Of a stretch of 64,000 nucleotides of DNA, positions 54,942 to 64,000 are shown in pieces. A program made the translations under genes and the position numbers. The notes beneath the pieces are model-generated. The model was not told the origin of the DNA. It saw only the letters and a program-made list of their open reading frames with translations, and made no database searches. Every line of letters starts with the position of its first letter. The stretch's first letter is position 1. The DNA is taken from the NCBI RefSeq assembly GCF_000426725.1, contig NZ_AUFX01000009.1, positions 124,001 to 188,000 on the forward strand, in the 5' to 3' direction. The DNA is from Sporocytophaga myxococcoides DSM 11118 (GTDB lineage Bacteria > Bacteroidota > Bacteroidia > Cytophagales > Cytophagaceae).

Positions 54942-56138
54942 TCAAACAGCAACTTTTAAAAACCTTTTTTTCTCTAATGCATTTTCAATGATAGAAGAAA
55001 AATCTTCTGCCCGTTTTTGCCATGAATTTCCAGATGCAAATTTTATTCTTTCTTCTTTCTTAATTTCGTTATCGTTATTCAGTTCTTCTTTGACAGCATA
55101 AAGAAAGCTATCCTTAGAAGAGGCAAAATGAATAAAGGGATTGAACTCCGGAAGATTTGCAAAATCCGAAGAAACCACTGGTTTTCCTACTGCAAGATAT
55201 TCATTAAACTTTAATGGGTATACGCATCTTGTATATTCATTTTTTAAATAAGGAACAACTCCCAGATCGATGTCTCCTATTATTGCAGGGATTTCTTCAG
55301 GCTTTTTAGCTCCTAGCCATCGAGTGTTTGAAAATTTTGATAAAATACGAAATGCATTTTCATCTGGAGTTCTTCCTGCAAAAAGAAATTCAACCTCAGG
55401 TAGATTTTCTATCAAGTACTTCATTGTATCAATATCAAATCGATCGTCAATACTCCCTGTATATCCTATCACTTTCTTTTTTGCATCCCTTACCTTTCCT
55501 GCATGTTTATTAAATCGATTGAAATCAACCCCATTCTTAATTAAATAACAATCTTTGGTTTTACAACTCTTCGAATGGAAAAGATTTTCTGAAGTGGTAA
55601 TTACAATGTCTGCTTTATTAATATAATCGTTTTCTATCAAAACTCCATGATGGGAGTTCCATCCTGTTGCTATTTCGTCGTAACAGTAATAGATATTTAA
55701 TACTTCATCTAGCCTACCCGCAAGCATTGTTCCATAATAAGGATTAAATCCTGAAACAATAATCGGATCTTTGATTTTCAGTTTCTGAACAGCTTTTTTA
55801 ATTTCGCTTTCAACAATGCGAGCATTTATTCTTAATAGTTTTACAAATAATCCATGTGAGGGTATTAAATTTATGGGAAGCACTGGAGGAGGACTTAAAA
55901 CATTAATAGTTGAATTAACCCTGGTTGATACTTCTCTCAACCTTGGTTCTATCCCTAATGTCTTTTTAAATGGAACATACTTAGGGCCCCTTAAAAAGTC
56001 TTTAAAACTAAATGCATAATCTATATGCAGTATTTTATTATCTGAACTTAAAACAGTCATGATTTCTGCCATAGTATTTGTGAAATTGCTTTCCCACATA
56101 TTATTTCCAAGGCAGATAATATTTTTATCTTTTAGCAT
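54942..56138 (-). CDS. GT-B fold glycosyltransferase
   Basis: A 398-residue glycosyltransferase from ATG 56138; a GTG at 56222 would add an atypical 28-residue lead. The N-terminal Rossmann half begins KNIICLGNNMWESNFTNTMAEI, and the C-terminal half has the GT4-like signature VIGYTGSIDDRFDIDTMKYL, then PEVEFLFAGRTPDENAF, RWLGAKKPEEIPAI and the sugar-nucleotide element CVYPLKFNEYLAVGKPVVSS (the E of the EX7E type). It is not recognised as a specific subfamily. It lies divergent to the NRPS across a 641-bp gap, so it may glycosylate the product, but exopolysaccharide work is possible. Confidence 0.85.
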   Translation of the reverse strand: MLKDKNIICLGNNMWESNFTNTMAEIMTVLSSDNKILHIDYAFSFKDFLRGPKYVPFKKTLGIEPRLREVSTRVNSTINVLSPPPVLPINLIPSHGLFVKLLRINARIVESEIKKAVQKLKIKDPIIVSGFNPYYGTMLAGRLDEVLNIYYCYDEIATGWNSHHGVLIENDYINKADIVITTSENLFHSKSCKTKDCYLIKNGVDFNRFNKHAGKVRDAKKKVIGYTGSIDDRFDIDTMKYLIENLPEVEFLFAGRTPDENAFRILSKFSNTRWLGAKKPEEIPAIIGDIDLGVVPYLKNEYTRCVYPLKFNEYLAVGKPVVSSDFANLPEFNPFIHFASSKDSFLYAVKEELNNDNEIKKEERIKFASGNSWQKRAEDFSSIIENALEKKRFLKVAV

Positions 56139-56222
56139 CTTTATAGATTTATAAATTATCAACTGTGATATGATACTTAAGTTAGCAAGAGCAAATAAGA
56201 CCTTTGCCTTTTCTCCTTTCAC

Positions 56223-56863
56223 TCACTAAAATATATTTTTAGTAAAAAATCAATATCAAAAGAGTATACTTCTTGATATTTACTCCATCGAAACCTATGC
56301 AAACGCCTAGGACTTCTGATTACTTCTTCCAAACCCAGTTATTTAACATGACTGCATGGTATTCTAATGAAATTTTACAAAATCGATATGGCAAAGATCT
56401 TTTTAAGGAATATTGAGAAAAGTTATTATTGCTACTGACAAGTTAAAATGCCCGAAATAATTCATCTGGATTGTTTGACAAAATATTGCATTCATATATG
56501 TGCATTTGGGAAAAATGCGAAGAATGGATACACTACCAATTTTTCTCCCTATAAAAATTGTGTAAAACAATCTTTTCCCTTAATAAAAAAATCTCCTTAT
56601 TCAAAAAAAAATTCTTCTTTCAAAAATCTTTGCTGTCTCACTAATGGAAGAAAAAAAAACGACGTTCTTGTAAAACTAAATTTCACTACTAAATAATAAG
56701 CAAATGGTTCTATGAAAGCATCATTAATCTTATAGACTTTCTACCCTCCAATAAATACGGCCTTGGCACAATTTTAATAACAAAGAAAATCTATACCCGT
56801 TTCTTTATTATCAAGCTTTTAAAAGATCACAAAATCAGTAAATTAAATTTTAGTAAAAACACT
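56223..56863. other. Divergent control region of the natural-product locus
   Basis: About 640 bp of AT-rich sequence separates the glycosyltransferase and the NRPS. It should hold both promoters. An 82-codon open frame at 56448-56696 shows low-complexity Lys/Phe/Ser composition and is unlikely to be real. No clear operator was seen. Confidence 0.45.
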
Positions 56864-59800
56864 ATGGAAAGTGAAGTAAGAGTATTAAGACAAAATGTAA
56901 GGTTACAAAAAAATAGTTTAGATAAAGTCAAAGAAAAACTATCGCATCTCAACGAAAACAAATTTTCTACATTTATACTATCACTAAGTGCATTTATTGC
57001 TTTGGCAAAAAGATATACAGATCAAGACAAATTCTTAGTATCATATAATAATTCAATAAAACCCAATGGAAATGTATTGAACAAATCCAATCAAAGAATT
57101 TCATACATAGAAATAGATCTTTCGGAAGATCCTACTTTTGAAATATTAATTCAACAATTGAATGATAAAATTCAAAAAGATACAGAGGGAGCAACCGCAG
57201 ATAAAAAAGACTCTTATCCATTTGTGGTTAATTTTTCATTTGACGATAAACTTGAAGGCAGTTCCAATCTCAATTTGAATTTACTAAGGACAGACATTCA
57301 AAATATCTTACCAGTTCTTTCAATTAATTTATTTAATTCCGAAGAAGATGTCATGTGTGGTTGTCTTGAAGCAAGATTAGACTTAATGGAAATCTCTATC
57401 TCTGAAAATAGTAATGAACACTATTGTAATATTTTAAAAGAAGCAATAATAAATCCTCAAAAGAGAATCTCCGAATGCAATATGTTGGGTGAAGATGAAA
57501 GGAATAAAATTCTTTTTGAATGGAATGCTACTGAAAAAAATTATCGCAAAAATATATGTTTACATCATTTAATAGAAGAACAAGTAGACAAAACACCTGA
57601 TTCCATAGCTATAATTTACAACGGTCAATCACTTACTTACAAAGAATTAAATAGAAGGGCAAACGGTGTAGCCGAGCGCATAATCAATAGAGGAATAAAA
57701 GAAGAAGATCTTGTTGGTGTATTGTTTGAGTTATCATTAGAGTCAGTTATATCTATAATAGGAGTTTTAAAAGCTGGTGCAGTGTATGTTCCACTTGACA
57801 CAAACTACCCTGTTAAAAGACTACAATTACTGGTGGATGATGCCAGACCCAAGTTATTAATTACAAATTCTAGTTTAAAAGGTTTATTAGAGTTTCCAGA
57901 AGAGAATAAACTTGTAATAAGTGATAATGATTGGCTTAATAACGATTATTTAACTAATCCAATAACAGAGGTTAAACCTGAAAACGCGGCATATGTAATG
58001 TATACCTCCGGTTCTACGGGATCTCCCAAGGGAATCGTGATTCAACATAATAGTGTTGTAAATAATATAATGTTGATAAAAGATCGGTATATGCTTACTC
58101 CTAATGATACAGTTCCGTCTATGCCTTCATTAGCATTTGATGCTTCAGTATCCAAACTATTTCCGATATTAACTATTGGTGGAACAGTTGTACTTCCAAC
58201 AGAAGAAGAAATAAGAGATGTAGAAAAAACACTTGAATTAATCAATAAATATAATATGCCTTATTTCTCTACCCCTCCCAGCATATTAAGAGTCATTAAT
58301 TCAATTAATCCTGATTTATCGAAATTACGCAGTATTTCTTGTGGAGGTGAAGCTTTAAAATTTTCAGACATTAATAATATTAATAAACACGTCCCTATAA
58401 TTAACATATATGGACCTACCGAAGCAACAGTTTCCTCATGTACTTATACAATACCTAAGAATTCTAGCCCTATTACCTCTCGTATCCCTATTGGCAGGCC
58501 CAATCCCAATTGCAAGGTGTATGTATTAGATAAACACTTAAATTGTATGCCCATCAATTGTTATGGAACAATATATATTGGAGGAATTGGTGTAGCACGT
58601 GGTTATTTAAACAACCCGGAATTAACAGCACAAAGATTTATAAAAAGTCCTTTTGTAGAAGGGGATGTTTTATATAATACTGGAGATATTGGCCGGTGGT
58701 TACCGGATGGCAATATCGATTTCCTTGGCAGAAATGATAATCAGATAAAGATAAGAGGATTCAGAATTCAGATAGAGGAAGTAGAAAAAATATTAACAAA
58801 ACATCCATCTGTTAAAGAGGGCAAAATCATTATTAAAGATACTACAGATGAAGACAAATTAATGATTGCCTGTATAATTCTAAAAGAAGGAGAAAGTCTG
58901 ACGATAGAATCGATGAGAGACTTTATTGAAAAATATTTACCTGATTATATGGTTCCTTCGGACATCTTACTTCTTTATCATTTTCCTCTTAATCAGAATA
59001 ACAAAGTAGACTCAAAAGCTCTGCTTCAAAAATACAACGAAAAAACACCTATTCAACAAAAGGTATCTATCTCCATTAACAAAAATAGTATTGAGAAAGA
59101 ACTTGTCAGTTTTTGGAAGGAGATTCTGAATAAGGAAATTAATATTCAGGAAAATTTTTTCCATGCAGGAGGACATTCTCTCCATGCCATGCAATTAAAA
59201 ATGTATATCAATAAGAAATTCAATACTGATTTTTCAATGAAAGACATTTTCAATAATCTTACAATTGAAAAATTAACTTCATTGATAGCTTCTAAAAGTC
59301 AACTAACTGAAGATAGCTTTAATAAAATCAATAGTCATGAAAAGAATAATCCATTTATTGTAGAAAAACAAAGTATAGAAAATATAACTCCCATCAACTT
59401 AAAAGAAGTATCAAACTTAAGAACTCAATCCTTAGATACTTCTATAAGTAAAAAAGAGATAAATTTAATTGCCTCAAAAGACAAAGAGAGTAGCGTCCAT
59501 AAATTGTTTTTCAGAAAACCTGCTTTGTTTGATCTGTCATTTAACGAAAGAAGATTATGGTTTCTCTACCAATTTCTTCCCAATAAGGCTATTTACAATG
59601 TTGTAAAAGCCTATAACTTGTCTGGTAAACTAAATACAGGAGTATTGGAAAAAAGTATAAAACAACTTCTGGATAAGCATTTAAATTTAAGAAAAAATTT
59701 CATTGAAGTAGATGGAGAACCTAAGGCTAAATTAAATTTTAAAGCGACCTTTAAAGTAAGAGTATGTAGTTTATCTGATTTTTTAAAATCAACTAATGAT

Positions 59801-62800
59801 GACGAAGAAACAATTATTGAAAAATTGATAGATGATGAAGCTGAAAAACCATTTGATTTGAGTAAAGATCTTCCTATTCGTTTAACAGTGATCAAAAAAA
59901 AGAAAGAAAGTAGCATTTTGATTCTTTCTGCCCATCATATTATTTCTGATGCCTGGTCATTTGCTATCATATTAGAAGAACTGAATAAGCTTTATAATTC
60001 TAACCTCAATGATGAAGATATAAATCTTGAGGATCTTACAAAAGAATATAACAATTACGTTGGGGTACAAAAACAATATCTTAATAAGACTAAAGTAAAT
60101 GAACTTTTAGGATATTGGAAAAATAAGTTAAGCGATAAAATTTCCAAATTAAAACTGCCATATGAGCGTACTGGTAAAGATATTGTTTCTGATAGTGCCT
60201 TGTATGAAGAGATTTTAATACCAACCTCTCTTATCAATTCACTTAAAAAATATAGTAAAGAAAAGGATGTCACCCTCTTTATGACCTTTTTTAGTGCATT
60301 CCAATCGCTATTATTTAAATATAGCCAAAATGAATTTATAAATACAGCAATCCCTATTGTAGATCGCGCAGATGCAGAGACAAAAAGGTTAATTGGTTTT
60401 TTTGTCAATACATTAATTATTCCCACTGATTTTTCTAAAGATCTAGTATTTGAAGAATTGGTAGAAGAAGTTAGACAAACATTACTAGAATCATTTCAGC
60501 ACCAGGATTTGCCTTATGACATTCTTGCTAATGAATTGAGAAAAGATACTGGAGCTGATGTCAATTCACTTATTCAGGTAATGTTTGCTTTTCAAAATGT
60601 ACATGAAGACCCATTGCATTTAACAGGAGTTAAAGCAGAGAATATTTTATTGAAAAATAAACATGCGAAGTTTGACCTTACTGTCTCTGTTTCAGAACAA
60701 GCAGAAGGATACCTTGTATCTGCAGAGTATAAATCTGACTTATTCCATTCTATTACTATAAAAAGAATGTTGAATTCATTTCATATGCTTTTGGAACAAG
60801 TGATGTCAAACCCTAAAATCAAGCTATCTCAAATTGAAGTATTGAATCAATCAGTAAAAGAAGTTCTCACAAAAGTATGGAATGATACAAAAAGAAATCT
60901 TCCTGATTTTTCAGTACATGAATTATTCGAAAGACAAGTGTTCTCTTCACCAGATGCAACTGCACTAAATTGGAATGGTAAAAAAATCAGTTATAATGAT
61001 TTAAATATTCGTTCTAATCATTTAGCACATTATCTTAAAAAACAAGGAATCTCTTCTGAAGAACTGGTAGGTATATTAATGGATGAATCGGAGTTTAGTA
61101 TTCTATCCATGATTGCTGTATTGAAGACTGGGGGTGCATATCTTCCTTTAGATCCTGCCTATCCGAAAGAAAGAATTGCATATATGTTAAATGATTCAAA
61201 GGTTAAAATTATTATCAGTGAAGAAAAATACCTAAACTATCTACCTGATTCTTCTTACCAATGGATTGTTTTGGATCGACTTGGTGAAGAATTAAGTAAA
61301 GAAAAAGATACGAATCCTGAAAGTAGAATACTTACCAATCATCTAGCCTATGTCATGTATACATCAGGTTCCACTGGCAATCCAAAAGGAGTTGGAGTAG
61401 AACATAAGAATATTGTAAGGCTGGTAAAAAACACTAACTATGTTACATTAACAAACAATACTAAGCTATTAAAAACAGGTGCCTTTTCATTTGATGCTTC
61501 AACATTTGAGATATGGGGAATATTATTGAACGGTGGTGAATTATTTGTATATCCAAAAGAAAATTTATTAGATCATCAATTACTGAAAGAAAAGATAAGA
61601 GAAAATGGAATTTCGTTGATGTGGTTTACAGTGTCCTGGTTTAATCAATTAGTAGATATTGATGTAGACATTTTTAAACCTCTCCAATCAGTATTTGTAG
61701 GAGGCGATAAATTATCAGTGAAGCATATTAATAAAGTTAAACAAGCGCTTCCTCACCTTGAAATAGTCAATGGATATGGACCTACAGAAAACACGACATT
61801 TTCGCTTTATCATAAAATAGAGAATACGAGTGAAGAAGATATACCTGTAGGTAAGCCAATCACGAATACTACCGTTTATATTTTAGACAAATCACTTAAT
61901 CTTCTTCCAATTGGTGTGCAGGGTGAAATCTATGTAGGAGGAAAAGGAGTTGCAAGAGGATATATAAACGATGAAAAACGTACGCAAGAAAAATTTATTC
62001 CGGATCCGTTTAGTTATGAAGGAAGACTATATAAAACAGGAGATCTTGGAAGATGGTTGGAAAATGGAACAATAGAATTTGGAGGAAGAAAAGATAATCA
62101 AATTAAACTTAGAGGCTATAGAATAGAACTAGGAGAAATTGAAAATGCTATATCCAGCCATCCACTGATAGAAGATTCCGTTGTTCTTTTAAAAGATGAC
62201 AATGGTGATAAAAAGATCATAGGGTTTTATTTAAGCAATACGAACTTAACGGAAGCCGAAGTAAAAACTTTTCTAAGAAAGACTCTTCCTGATTTTATGA
62301 TACCTGTTTATCTGATCAAAAAGGAAAGCTTTCCATTGACTTCTAACGGAAAAATTAATCGTCAGGCATTAGCAAATAGTACCAAGAATTATATTAAAGC
62401 AAACAAAACATTTGAGTTTGCCTTTAATGCTACAGAGGAAAAACTTGTGGCAATCTTCGAAGAGATTTTAGGAAGAGATGCAATCAGCATTACAGATAAT
62501 TTCTTTGAATTAGGAGGACATTCTCTCCTGGCTACAAAAGTGATGGCCAAAATTGAAAGGGAGTTTGGACAAAATTATCCATTGTCCATTTTATTTGAAG
62601 CTCCTACTATTAAAGAGCTCAGTAAGGTTATAAAAGGAGATTCCGGAATTAAAAAAACAGGAATTATTCCTATACAACCCAAAGGAAATAAACCTCCATT
62701 ATTCTTATTGCCAGGATATTTATTCTATCATAATCTAGCGAAGTATCTCGGAGAGGATCAGCCGCTATATGGGTTTGAGCCATTAAATATAGACCGAACA

Positions 62801-63382
62801 GAAGAAGTTGCAGCTATGTTTATAAAGCAAATGAAACAGATTCAGCCAACAGGTCCTTATTTCATCGGTGGCTTTTGTGCCAGTGGAATTATCGCTTATG
62901 AAGTAGCACAGCAACTTACTGCCGCTGGAGACGAGATTGGACTGTTATCTTTATTTGAAGTTTACACTCCTGAAGCAACGGTTTCTAAGGCATCAAAGAA
63001 ATATTTATCAGACAAGTTTGCTCATTGGAAGGCTGCTTTCTCTTATAATTCTTTCAGAGCTAAGGTAAAATTGATTTATAATGAATCTCAGAAACTCCTT
63101 CAATATTTCCTTCTAAATCAATTTAGAAGTATGATAAGTGATTATAAGCTCAAACCATACAATGGAAAAATTGTATTGTTCAAAGCTTTAGATGAACTAG
63201 TAGTATCTTCTTCATCTGATCCTTATATGGGTTGGAATAGATACTGTTCAGCTCATAATATAACTTTAATTAAAATTCCAGGAAATCATAATACCCTTTT
63301 TAAAGAACCTTATATCGGAATTACTGCTGCACAAATTAAAAAGTGTTTGGAAAACGAGAATTATCATGTCGAAGAAATTTGA
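56864..63382 (+). CDS. Two-module nonribosomal peptide synthetase with terminal thioesterase
   Basis: A 2172-residue NRPS with order half-C, A1, PCP1, C2, A2, PCP2, TE. Residues 1-225 resemble the C-terminal half of a condensation domain and lack the HHxxxDG site. A1 (~232-735) has YTSGSTGSPKG and a terminal Lys in NNKVDSKAL. PCP1 carries Ser772 in GGHS. C2 (~880-1330) has HHIISDA with His1025/Asp1029. A2 (~1346-1840) has YTSGSTGNPKG and SNGKINRQAL. PCP2 carries Ser1887. The TE (~1940-2172) has GGFCASG with Cys2005 in the nucleophile position and His2142. It should join two amino acids and release a dipeptide or dimer. ATG 56864 is the only reasonable start. A PPTase follows 113 bp downstream. 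Confidence 0.95.
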   Translation: MESEVRVLRQNVRLQKNSLDKVKEKLSHLNENKFSTFILSLSAFIALAKRYTDQDKFLVSYNNSIKPNGNVLNKSNQRISYIEIDLSEDPTFEILIQQLNDKIQKDTEGATADKKDSYPFVVNFSFDDKLEGSSNLNLNLLRTDIQNILPVLSINLFNSEEDVMCGCLEARLDLMEISISENSNEHYCNILKEAIINPQKRISECNMLGEDERNKILFEWNATEKNYRKNICLHHLIEEQVDKTPDSIAIIYNGQSLTYKELNRRANGVAERIINRGIKEEDLVGVLFELSLESVISIIGVLKAGAVYVPLDTNYPVKRLQLLVDDARPKLLITNSSLKGLLEFPEENKLVISDNDWLNNDYLTNPITEVKPENAAYVMYTSGSTGSPKGIVIQHNSVVNNIMLIKDRYMLTPNDTVPSMPSLAFDASVSKLFPILTIGGTVVLPTEEEIRDVEKTLELINKYNMPYFSTPPSILRVINSINPDLSKLRSISCGGEALKFSDINNINKHVPIINIYGPTEATVSSCTYTIPKNSSPITSRIPIGRPNPNCKVYVLDKHLNCMPINCYGTIYIGGIGVARGYLNNPELTAQRFIKSPFVEGDVLYNTGDIGRWLPDGNIDFLGRNDNQIKIRGFRIQIEEVEKILTKHPSVKEGKIIIKDTTDEDKLMIACIILKEGESLTIESMRDFIEKYLPDYMVPSDILLLYHFPLNQNNKVDSKALLQKYNEKTPIQQKVSISINKNSIEKELVSFWKEILNKEINIQENFFHAGGHSLHAMQLKMYINKKFNTDFSMKDIFNNLTIEKLTSLIASKSQLTEDSFNKINSHEKNNPFIVEKQSIENITPINLKEVSNLRTQSLDTSISKKEINLIASKDKESSVHKLFFRKPALFDLSFNERRLWFLYQFLPNKAIYNVVKAYNLSGKLNTGVLEKSIKQLLDKHLNLRKNFIEVDGEPKAKLNFKATFKVRVCSLSDFLKSTNDDEETIIEKLIDDEAEKPFDLSKDLPIRLTVIKKKKESSILILSAHHIISDAWSFAIILEELNKLYNSNLNDEDINLEDLTKEYNNYVGVQKQYLNKTKVNELLGYWKNKLSDKISKLKLPYERTGKDIVSDSALYEEILIPTSLINSLKKYSKEKDVTLFMTFFSAFQSLLFKYSQNEFINTAIPIVDRADAETKRLIGFFVNTLIIPTDFSKDLVFEELVEEVRQTLLESFQHQDLPYDILANELRKDTGADVNSLIQVMFAFQNVHEDPLHLTGVKAENILLKNKHAKFDLTVSVSEQAEGYLVSAEYKSDLFHSITIKRMLNSFHMLLEQVMSNPKIKLSQIEVLNQSVKEVLTKVWNDTKRNLPDFSVHELFERQVFSSPDATALNWNGKKISYNDLNIRSNHLAHYLKKQGISSEELVGILMDESEFSILSMIAVLKTGGAYLPLDPAYPKERIAYMLNDSKVKIIISEEKYLNYLPDSSYQWIVLDRLGEELSKEKDTNPESRILTNHLAYVMYTSGSTGNPKGVGVEHKNIVRLVKNTNYVTLTNNTKLLKTGAFSFDASTFEIWGILLNGGELFVYPKENLLDHQLLKEKIRENGISLMWFTVSWFNQLVDIDVDIFKPLQSVFVGGDKLSVKHINKVKQALPHLEIVNGYGPTENTTFSLYHKIENTSEEDIPVGKPITNTTVYILDKSLNLLPIGVQGEIYVGGKGVARGYINDEKRTQEKFIPDPFSYEGRLYKTGDLGRWLENGTIEFGGRKDNQIKLRGYRIELGEIENAISSHPLIEDSVVLLKDDNGDKKIIGFYLSNTNLTEAEVKTFLRKTLPDFMIPVYLIKKESFPLTSNGKINRQALANSTKNYIKANKTFEFAFNATEEKLVAIFEEILGRDAISITDNFFELGGHSLLATKVMAKIEREFGQNYPLSILFEAPTIKELSKVIKGDSGIKKTGIIPIQPKGNKPPLFLLPGYLFYHNLAKYLGEDQPLYGFEPLNIDRTEEVAAMFIKQMKQIQPTGPYFIGGFCASGIIAYEVAQQLTAAGDEIGLLSLFEVYTPEATVSKASKKYLSDKFAHWKAAFSYNSFRAKVKLIYNESQKLLQYFLLNQFRSMISDYKLKPYNGKIVLFKALDELVVSSSSDPYMGWNRYCSAHNITLIKIPGNHNTLFKEPYIGITAAQIKKCLENENYHVEEI

Positions 63383-63408
63383 TTAATATTTGATTGAAAT
63401 CAGTTTAA

Positions 63409-63457
63409 GAAAGAGAGTGGTATATGAATGAGAGTTTGTATAACACTCTCTTTCTCT
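63409..63457 (+). terminator. Terminator or attenuator after the NRPS gene
   Basis: An 11-bp stem (GAAAGAGAGTG / CACTCTCTTTC) with a ~24-nt loop, followed by TCTTTAATA, begins 26 bp after the NRPS stop. It may reduce read-through into the PPTase. Confidence 0.6.
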
Positions 63458-63495
63458 TTAATATCAATAATCTGAAAGTTTTTCGATGCTTATTA

Positions 63496-64000
63496 ATGGA
63501 AATATTTTATACTAAGTTTGAGGACATCCTCGACCATAAGAAATTAAATACTTACTTAAACTGTCTTCCCTCTTCAATGCGAGAAGATATTTTGAGATAT
63601 AAAATGCCATTTGATCTCCAAGGACGTTTATTTGGAAAACTCCTATTGAAAAAAATATTTGCACACTACTTTAACAATCGAGATATATTATATCAGCTGG
63701 AGTACAACAAATACGGCCGTCCATATACTTCAAATTCAAAAATAAATTTTAGTATTTCTCATTCCGGAAAATATGTAGCAGTGGCAATTGCCAATGGATT
63801 TCAGATTGGGATAGATGTTGAAGAAATCAAAGAGATATCTATCGCTGATTTTAGAAGTATATTTACAGAATTCGAATGGAATGCAATTTTAACATCCACC
63901 AATCCTTTAAAAACATTTTATGTTTATTGGACAAAAAAGGAAAGTACAGCAAAGGCTGACGGAAGAGGTCTTTCTATTCCTTTAAATGAAATTTTCATTG
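63496..64000 (+). CDS. Sfp-type 4'-phosphopantetheinyl transferase, partial
   Basis: A plus-strand gene starting with ATG at 63496 and open to the right edge, so about 168 residues are visible. The family motifs are clear: GRPY then INFSISHSGKYVAVAIAN, the Mg2+-binding IGIDVEEIKE, and the WTKKESTAKADGRGL (WxxKE) motif. It should transfer phosphopantetheine from CoA to the PCP serines of the NRPS directly upstream, converting apo to holo carriers. A second ATG at 63486 is out of frame. Family call is firm. Confidence 0.9.
   Translation, partial: MEIFYTKFEDILDHKKLNTYLNCLPSSMREDILRYKMPFDLQGRLFGKLLLKKIFAHYFNNRDILYQLEYNKYGRPYTSNSKINFSISHSGKYVAVAIANGFQIGIDVEEIKEISIADFRSIFTEFEWNAILTSTNPLKTFYVYWTKKESTAKADGRGLSIPLNEIFI

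Noticed and set aside
56448-56696. 82-codon open frame upstream of the NRPS
   Set aside because: Composition is AT-driven (Lys, Asn, Phe, Ser) and it sits in the divergent promoter gap with no recognised motif.

Overview
The window is AT-rich DNA from a member of the Bacteroidota, most likely a free-living Cytophagales-type bacterium. The signs are a type IX secretion (T9SS) C-terminal sorting domain, a FISUMP lipoprotein, DUF2490, HMA-AraC and DUF4345 family genes, few Shine-Dalgarno sites, and several TTG or GTG starts. No rRNA, tRNA, CRISPR array, transposase or integrase was seen. The taxonomic call is inference from gene families.

Region by region. 1-14.5 kb: a partial FISUMP lipoprotein, a patatin-like lipase, mutS2, pabB, an MDR oxidoreductase between REP-like palindromes, a DUF3298-like secreted protein, a long phase-locked 21-bp repeat array, an APC permease, a DUF2062 protein and a secreted WD40-caspase protein. 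14.6-21.8 kb: a copper-handling locus (copper P-type ATPase, small HMA chaperone, HMA-AraC regulator, secreted HMA protein, barrel-like protein) and then small metabolic genes. 22-24.4 kb: a sulfatase without a signal peptide, closed by a perfect 44-bp terminator palindrome. 24.5-27.7 kb: a chromate operon read leftward (degenerate response regulator, DUF2490 protein, ChrB-domain protein, ChrA). 27.9-32.6 kb: DUF4345, Crp/Fnr, DoxX with a divergent HxlR regulator sharing a perfect 38-bp palindrome, a TNT-like protein, a cupin, a GNAT and a membrane protein. 32.9-38.3 kb: a small T9SS cargo protein and a large secreted protein with 13 repeats. 38.4-44.6 kb: three exported sulfatases in tandem. 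45-52.6 kb: an M48 peptidase-TPR protein and a hybrid-free PAS histidine kinase with an ethylene-receptor-like membrane sensor. 53.2-64 kb: a natural-product locus.

The natural-product locus is the most promising accessory region. It has a two-module NRPS (half-C, A, PCP, C, A, PCP, TE) whose thioesterase appears to use Cys as nucleophile. A Sfp-type phosphopantetheinyl transferase follows on the same strand, running off the window. Divergently transcribed from it are a GT-B glycosyltransferase and a flavoprotein closely resembling kynurenine 3-monooxygenase. Together they suggest a small, possibly kynurenine-derived and possibly glycosylated peptide. The product is unknown.

Other points worth checking are the 21-bp array that keeps register for 24 units, the pseudo-receiver regulator in the chromate operon, and the histidine kinase sensor that keeps the ethylene-receptor Asp/His spacing but lacks the copper-ligand Cys.
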